Assembly (NCBI GenBank): GCA_903921965.1 | Contig: CAIXSE010000905.1 | Location: 1 to 9,253, forward strand | DNA length: 9,253 nucleotides | Direction: 5' to 3' | From: an uncultured Thermoleophilia bacterium | GTDB lineage: Bacteria; Actinomycetota; Thermoleophilia; UBA2241 | In this document: piece after piece, positions 6,132 to 9,253 of the stretch | Numbering within the stretch: the first letter of the stretch is position 1 | Layout of the letters: each line of letters opens with the position of its first letter | Notes under the pieces: model-generated | Seen by the model: only the letters and a program-made list of their open reading frames with translations | Databases searched by the model: none | What the model was told of the DNA's origin: nothing | Program-made: the position numbers and the translations under genes

Positions 6132-7337
6132 ATGCGCGTGCTGCAGCTGGGTGTGGGGTCGGTGGGCGAGGTGACGGCGCGCACCGTCGCGGCGGCGCCG
6201 GAGGTGGACGCGGTCGTGCTGGCGGACATCGACGAGGCCAGGCCGCGGGCGGTGGCGCCGAAGCTGCCGGCCGGAAAGGCGGAGACGCTGCTGCTCGACG
6301 TGCACGACGCCGAGGCGCTCGCCGGCGCGCTCCGCGGCGTCGACCTCGTGATCAACGGGCTGATCCCCGAGGTGAACCTGGACGTGATGGCGGCCTGCCT
6401 GGAGACCGGGACCCACTACCTCGACATGGCGGCGGCCGGCCCGCGCGACGTGGTGGGCACGGCCGATGTCGACGAGGAGCTGGCCCTGCACGAGGAGTTC
6501 AGGCGGGCCGGGCTCACGGCGCTCGTGTTCTTCGGCATCGACCCCGGCGCGAGCGACGTGTTCGCGCGCACGCTCTACGACCAGTTCGACACCGTCGAGC
6601 GCCTCACGGTGCTCGACGGCGACAGGTCGAGCGCCGACGGCGTCGACTACGCGCCCAGCTTCTCGCCGGCCACGATGGTGGAGGAGTGCCTGATCCTGCC
6701 GCCGCACGCCTTCGAAGACGGGAGGCTCGTGCGGCGCCGCTCGCTGTCGAAGTCGTTCGACTTCGATTTCCCGGCGCCGGTCGGTCCGCTCACGGTGTGG
6801 AACGTCGACCACGAGGAGTCGCAGCTCATGCCGCTGTTCCTCGGCGACAAGGGCCTGCGCAACGCCGACTTCTTCATCGCCCTGGACCCCGACTGGGCCG
6901 ATCTGCTGCTCGCCTGGCGCAGGCTCGGCTTCGACCACAACCACGAGATCGAGTTCGAGGGCTGCCGCTTCAGGCCGCTCGACCTGCTGGTCTCGCGCCT
7001 GCCGAAGTCGGTCGACCTGATCGGCAGGCTCCACGGGGCCGTCTGCGTGGGCACGCTCGCCGAGGGCACCGTCGGCGGCGAGCGCGTGCGCCGCTTCATG
7101 TACCAGGTCACGTCGCACGACGAAGCGTACGTGAAGCACGGCGTGCAGGGCACCGGCTGGCAGACCGGCGTGCCCGCCGCGTGCGCGGCGATCATGCTCG
7201 CCCGTGGACAGGTGCCGGGCGCCGGGGTGTACGCTCCCGAGCAGATCGACCCGGCGCCGTTCCTCGCGCTGATGGCCGGGCAGGGTACTCCGTGGGGCGT
7301 GGTCGACCTGCCGGCGGACGAGGAGCTGCCGATCTGA
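6132..7337 (+). CDS. saccharopine dehydrogenase / carboxynorspermidine synthase-like oxidoreductase
   Basis: The protein has 401 residues and the saccharopine dehydrogenase fold: an N-terminal Rossmann domain, a catalytic domain, and a C-terminal return strand. GVGSVG (7-12) is the dinucleotide loop. The second strand ends in LADID (30-34), where an acidic residue normally favours NAD(H) over NADP(H). FGIDPGASDVFA (134-145) matches the conserved [GF]xDPGxxxVFA segment of this family. The end, TGVPAA (345-350) and GVYAPEQIDPAPFL (365-378), strongly resembles the C-terminus of Vibrio carboxynorspermidine synthase (TGVPA...GVxxxEQxDPxPFL). Members join or split amino acids or amines through a reduced imine, so the substrate may be an amino acid, opine or polyamine precursor. 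The ATG at 6132 is chosen because AGGAGG (6118-6123) lies 8 nt upstream and the Rossmann strand starts at once. The same gene direction continues into the permease. Confidence 0.86.
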   Translation: MRVLQLGVGSVGEVTARTVAAAPEVDAVVLADIDEARPRAVAPKLPAGKAETLLLDVHDAEALAGALRGVDLVINGLIPEVNLDVMAACLETGTHYLDMAAAGPRDVVGTADVDEELALHEEFRRAGLTALVFFGIDPGASDVFARTLYDQFDTVERLTVLDGDRSSADGVDYAPSFSPATMVEECLILPPHAFEDGRLVRRRSLSKSFDFDFPAPVGPLTVWNVDHEESQLMPLFLGDKGLRNADFFIALDPDWADLLLAWRRLGFDHNHEIEFEGCRFRPLDLLVSRLPKSVDLIGRLHGAVCVGTLAEGTVGGERVRRFMYQVTSHDEAYVKHGVQGTGWQTGVPAACAAIMLARGQVPGAGVYAPEQIDPAPFLALMAGQGTPWGVVDLPADEELPI

Positions 7338-7349
7338 CGGAGGACTCGC

Positions 7350-7379
7350 GGCCCCGCCGGCCGCGCGGCCGGCGGGGTC
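7350..7379 (+). repeat. 13-bp hairpin between oxidoreductase and permease genes
   Basis: 7350-7362 pairs with 7367-7379 (one G:U pair) around a GCGC loop, 12 nt after the oxidoreductase stop and 22 nt before the permease GTG. No T-run follows; the next bases contain the permease ribosome site AGGAGG (7391-7396). It may act as a partial attenuator or as an mRNA stability/processing element that makes the two genes' levels differ. I do not call it a terminator. Confidence 0.6.
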
Positions 7380-7401
7380 CGACGGGCGAGAGGAGGGGGA
7401 C

Positions 7402-8856
7402 GTGAGCGAGACAGCGGAGCCGGCGTCGACCGGCGGCCGGGCTCACGGCACGGGGACCGCGAACGGACAGCTCAGACGCGTGCGCGTCCCGCTGCTGACC
7501 GCCGTGGCCATGATCTTCATCTTCGTGTCCTCGGGCGCCTTCGGCATCGAGGACATGGTCTCGGAGTCGGGCCCCGGCCTCACCCTGCTCATGCTCCTCG
7601 TGCTGCCCGTCGTCTGGGCCCTCCCGATGGCCCTCGTGTGCTCGGAGCTCGGCTCCGCCCTGCCCGAAGAGGGCGGCTACTACGCCTGGACGAGGCGCGC
7701 CCTGGGCGAGTTCTGGGGCTTCCAGTGCGGCTGGTGGGCCTGGACCTGCCAGTGGGTCGACTCGGCCGTCTACATCGCCCTCATCCAGGGCTACGTGGCC
7801 ACGTGGTGGCCGCAGCTCAAGGCCTGGGAGGTCTGGGGCATCGGGGCCGCGCTGATCGTGGTGTTCGCGTACACCAACATCCGCGGCCTGAACATCGTCG
7901 CCATCAGCTCGGTGCTGTTCACCGTCATCATCGTGGCGCCGTTCCTGGTGGAGATCGTCCTGGGCTTCGCGCACTGGCACGGGACGCCGGCGCAGCCGTT
8001 CCTGCCACCGGGTGAGTCGCTGGGGAGCAGCATCAGCCTGGGCCTGGCGATCGGCGTGTGGATGTACTCCGGGTACGACTCCATGTCGACGCTGGCCGGC
8101 GAGATCGAGCGCCCGCGCCGCATCATCCCGCGGGCGCTCATGATCGCCATGCCCATCATCGTCGCCCTGTACTTCCTCCCGACGCTCGCCGGCCTGGCCG
8201 GCGTCGGGAGCTGGGCCGACTGGACGACGAGCGGCGGCATCTCGTTCGTGGAGGTGGCGCGAGAGCTGGGCGGCCCCGTGCTCGGCTACGTCATGCTCGG
8301 GGCCGCCGTCATCAGCAACATGGCCTTGTACCAGGACTACCTGACGTCGGGTTCGCGGCCCGCCTACGCCATGGCGCAGGACCGGCTGCTGCCCAGGGTG
8401 CTGTACCGGGCGCACCCGAAGTACGGCACGCCCTACGTGTCCATCCTGTTGCTCGCGGCCCTCAACCTGGTGCTGATCGTGGGGACGTTCGCGAACCTCG
8501 TCGTCATCGACGTGGTGCTCAACATGTTCTACTACATCCTCATCTTCGTGGCCGCGGTGCGGCTGCGGCAGAAGGAGCCGGGGCTGGAACGGCCGTTCCG
8601 CATCCCCGGCGGCACGGTGGCGCTGGCCCTGATCTGCGCGCCGGCGGTGTCCATCGCCGTGCTGACGCTGTACACGAACGCCGTGGACACCAGCACCGAG
8701 GTGCTGGGGCACGCGAGCTTCTCGCTGGGCGGGTTCACGTTCGGCTGGTACGGGATCGGCGGTCTCGTCGCGCTCGTGGCCGGGCCGGTCGCCTACGTGG
8801 TCTTCAAGAAGACGCTCGGCGGGCGGCCGCAGCAGACGACGGGCGGGGCGGAGTGA
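7402..8856 (+). CDS. APC-superfamily amino acid/polyamine permease, LAT/PUT-like
   Basis: This 484-residue protein has the 12-helix APC fold. Helices lie at about 33-54, 59-80, 106-133, 145-160, 165-190, 211-233, 245-265, 290-312, 345-362, 366-388, 404-424 and 447-469. Helix 1 contains the unwound SSGAFGIED stretch (43-51). Helix 6 reads WMYSGYDSMSTLAGEIERPR (220-239), the APC Gxxxxxxxx-GExxxP region. The FGIED...GPG...ALVCSELGSALPEEGGYYAW pattern with WGFQ (105-108) is close to plant PUT polyamine-uptake carriers (FGVEDSV...ALxTAELATxxPExGGYVxW...WGFQ). This favours a polyamine, or otherwise a neutral/cationic amino acid, as substrate. The protein sits in the cytoplasmic membrane. The GTG start has AGGAGG (7391-7396) 5 nt upstream. 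It probably shares an mRNA with the oxidoreductase and may supply that enzyme's substrate. No terminator follows; the convergent tRNA gene begins 6 nt after the stop. Confidence 0.92.
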   Translation: MSETAEPASTGGRAHGTGTANGQLRRVRVPLLTAVAMIFIFVSSGAFGIEDMVSESGPGLTLLMLLVLPVVWALPMALVCSELGSALPEEGGYYAWTRRALGEFWGFQCGWWAWTCQWVDSAVYIALIQGYVATWWPQLKAWEVWGIGAALIVVFAYTNIRGLNIVAISSVLFTVIIVAPFLVEIVLGFAHWHGTPAQPFLPPGESLGSSISLGLAIGVWMYSGYDSMSTLAGEIERPRRIIPRALMIAMPIIVALYFLPTLAGLAGVGSWADWTTSGGISFVEVARELGGPVLGYVMLGAAVISNMALYQDYLTSGSRPAYAMAQDRLLPRVLYRAHPKYGTPYVSILLLAALNLVLIVGTFANLVVIDVVLNMFYYILIFVAAVRLRQKEPGLERPFRIPGGTVALALICAPAVSIAVLTLYTNAVDTSTEVLGHASFSLGGFTFGWYGIGGLVALVAGPVAYVVFKKTLGGRPQQTTGGAE

Positions 8857-8862
8857 GGAAGG

Positions 8863-8938
8863 TGGTGGAGGTAAGCGGGCTCGAACCGCTGACCTTCTGG
8901 CTGCCAGCCAGACGCTCTCCCAGCTGAGCTATACCCCC
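8863..8938 (-). tRNA. tRNA-Ala(GGC), CCA encoded
   Basis: On the - strand a complete 76-nt cloverleaf can be drawn. The acceptor GGGGGTA pairs with TACCTCC, with G3:U70, the main alanine identity pair. The D arm is GCTC/GAGC and the anticodon stem TCTGG/CCAGA. The loop CTGGCAG gives anticodon GGC (8906-8904). The T stem AGCGG/CCGCT has loop TTCGAGC. The discriminator is A and the 3' CCA is encoded at 8865-8863. It reads GCC/GCU alanine codons, and GCC is the dominant alanine codon in these genes. Its 3' end lies 6 nt from the permease stop codon, convergent. Confidence 0.97.
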
Positions 8939-8946
8939 ACGCGGGT

Positions 8947-8962
8947 GCCGGATGACTCCGGC
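8947..8962 (-). repeat. hairpin in the tRNA-Ala 5' leader
   Basis: GCCGGA (8947-8952) and TCCGGC (8957-8962) form a perfect 6-bp stem with a TGAC/GTCA loop. With the promoter at 8971-8999 the transcript would start near 8964, so the hairpin would be the first element of the pre-tRNA, ending 8 nt before the mature 5' end that RNase P cuts. Confidence 0.5.
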
Positions 8963-8970
8963 GGCATCGA

Positions 8971-8999
8971 AGTATACCCAGCGGGTGGGGAGGCCGCAA
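8971..8999 (-). promoter_or_regulatory. promoter of tRNA-Ala(GGC)
   Basis: On the - strand TTGCGG (8999-8994) and TATACT (8976-8971) are separated by 17 nt. The -10 box matches TATAAT at 5 of 6 positions and the -35 box matches TTGACA at 3 (TTG). The predicted start near 8964 gives a 26-nt leader to the mature tRNA. Both distances and the isolated AT-rich box in GC-rich DNA support it. Confidence 0.72.
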
Positions 9000-9068
9000 C
9001 TCGCGGGCGGGCGCCGGTGCGGGCGCGCGGGCGGCGGCGCGCCGGGCCGGTCCCGCAGGGCGGTCGTG

Positions 9069-9074
9069 TAGAAT
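9069..9074 (+). promoter_or_regulatory. -10 box of the probable leuS promoter
   Basis: TAGAAT matches TATAAT at 5 of 6 positions and would start transcription near 9081, about 56 nt before the leuS ATG. No good -35 box is present at 16-19 nt upstream, so activation may rely on the -10 box alone or on a factor. The -35 of the divergent tRNA promoter lies 70 bp away, and the GC-rich stretch between shows nothing else that I can name. Confidence 0.5.
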
Positions 9075-9076
9075 CA

Positions 9077-9108
9077 GGCCTCGCGCGCCCGCAGGCGTGC
9101 GCGAGGCC
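9077..9108 (+). repeat. perfect 10-bp inverted repeat at the leuS transcription start
   Basis: GGCCTCGCGC (9077-9086) is exactly complementary to 9099-9108. One G:U and one further C:G pair extend the stem to 12 bp around an 8-nt loop. The predicted leuS start (about 9081) falls inside the left arm, so the mRNA would begin within this stem. No T-run follows, and the spacer to the ribosome site is only about 20 nt. It could be a 5' stabilising hairpin, an operator, or a transcription-end hairpin. Confidence 0.6.
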
Positions 9109-9136
9109 GCCTGTTCGACCCGTTCGAAAGGACCCC

Positions 9137-9253
9137 ATGGACCGCCGCTACGACCCGCACGCCATCGAGGAGAAGTGGCAGCGCCTCTGGAAGGAGCGCG
9201 ACGCCTACCGCACGCCCGACGAGAGCGACAAGCCCAAGTTCTACGCCCTCGAC
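9137..9253 (+). CDS. leuS: leucyl-tRNA synthetase, N-terminal part (partial)
   Basis: The 39 visible codons begin MDRRYDPHAIEEKWQRLW and end in DKPKFYALD, where the window stops. The pattern YDPxxIEEKWQxxW...DKxKFYxLD is the characteristic start of bacterial LeuRS, placed just before the MFPYPSG and HIGH-type ATP site that would come next. The enzyme charges tRNA-Leu in the cytosol, and the full protein would be expected at roughly 800 or more residues. AAAGGA (9127-9132) lies 4 nt before the ATG. ValRS and IleRS share the YDPxxIExxW idea but not the KFYxLD ending, so leuS is the clear choice. Confidence 0.92.
   Translation, partial: MDRRYDPHAIEEKWQRLWKERDAYRTPDESDKPKFYALD

Noticed and set aside
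5861..7405. Long open frame on the + strand (about 514 codons) overlapping the oxidoreductase
   Set aside because: It is Arg/Gly-rich with no recognisable domain. It lies in the wrong frame over a gene with clear motifs, codon bias and ribosome site.
7192..8712. Long open frame on the - strand (about 506 codons) opposite the permease
   Set aside because: High-GC genes often leave an open antisense frame. The translation is His/Arg/Asp-rich without membrane or domain features, whereas the + strand reads as a clear APC carrier.
8863..8938. tRNA-Ala as an integration site of a mobile element
   Set aside because: No integrase, phage gene or repeated tRNA 3' fragment is present in the window; both flanks are ordinary genes.
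9113..9127. Direct repeat GTTCGA-CCC-GTTCGA before leuS
   Set aside because: It is too short (6 bp, two copies) to separate from chance.
9075..9136. T-box or leader-peptide attenuator before leuS
   Set aside because: The leader is only about 56 nt, with no T-box sequence, no run of Leu codons and no terminator U-tract.

Overview
The window is a GC-rich bacterial chromosome segment (roughly 70% G+C by eye, with most codons ending in G or C). It carries housekeeping genes at both edges and a less ordinary block between them. The edges hold the last codons of ftsZ, a complete secD-secF pair, a tRNA-Ala(GGC) gene and the first 39 codons of leuS. Composition, actinobacteria-like -10/-35 elements, a BldC/MerR-like helix-turn-helix protein, an orphan STAS protein and a membrane-fused spermidine-synthase-like protein suggest an actinobacterial or similar high-GC lineage. 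Assignment to a deep-branching class such as Thermoleophilia is a guess.

Left part (1-2970, + strand): the FtsZ C-terminal peptide ends at 59. A promoter (161-189) precedes secD (235-1923) and secF (1932-2900), which are only 8 nt apart. A perfect 18-bp hairpin (2923-2961) closes the operon. SecD carries a long Ala/Thr-rich tail with a polybasic end. SecF has a degenerate form of the usual DFxGGT motif.

Middle part (3080-5958, - strand), in order of transcription: a small BldC/MerR-type helix-turn-helix gene (from 5958) whose reading frame appears broken; a seven-helix membrane protein fused to a spermidine-synthase-like methyltransferase-fold domain (5540-3921); a STAS anti-anti-sigma-factor protein (3815-3456); and a 107-residue protein with two four-ligand zinc sites (3403-3080).

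Right part (6132-8856, + strand), divergent from the regulator: a saccharopine dehydrogenase / carboxynorspermidine synthase-like oxidoreductase and an APC permease resembling the LAT/PUT polyamine-uptake branch, 64 nt apart and probably one operon. The 173-bp divergent spacer contains a 19-bp inverted repeat (TGACCG-N7-CGGTCA) that could be the regulator's operator. The oxidoreductase, the permease and the spermidine-synthase-like protein all belong to families that handle amino acids or polyamines, so this may be a small amine-metabolism locus. That is inference, because each has features that leave its substrate open.

Far right: tRNA-Ala(GGC) lies on the - strand, tail to tail with the permease gene and only 6 nt from its stop. 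It has a clear promoter (8971-8999) and a hairpin in its 5' leader. leuS then starts on the + strand at 9137, behind a TAGAAT -10 box and a perfect 10-bp hairpin that would sit at the very 5' end of its mRNA. No insertion sequence, CRISPR array, phage gene or defence gene was seen.
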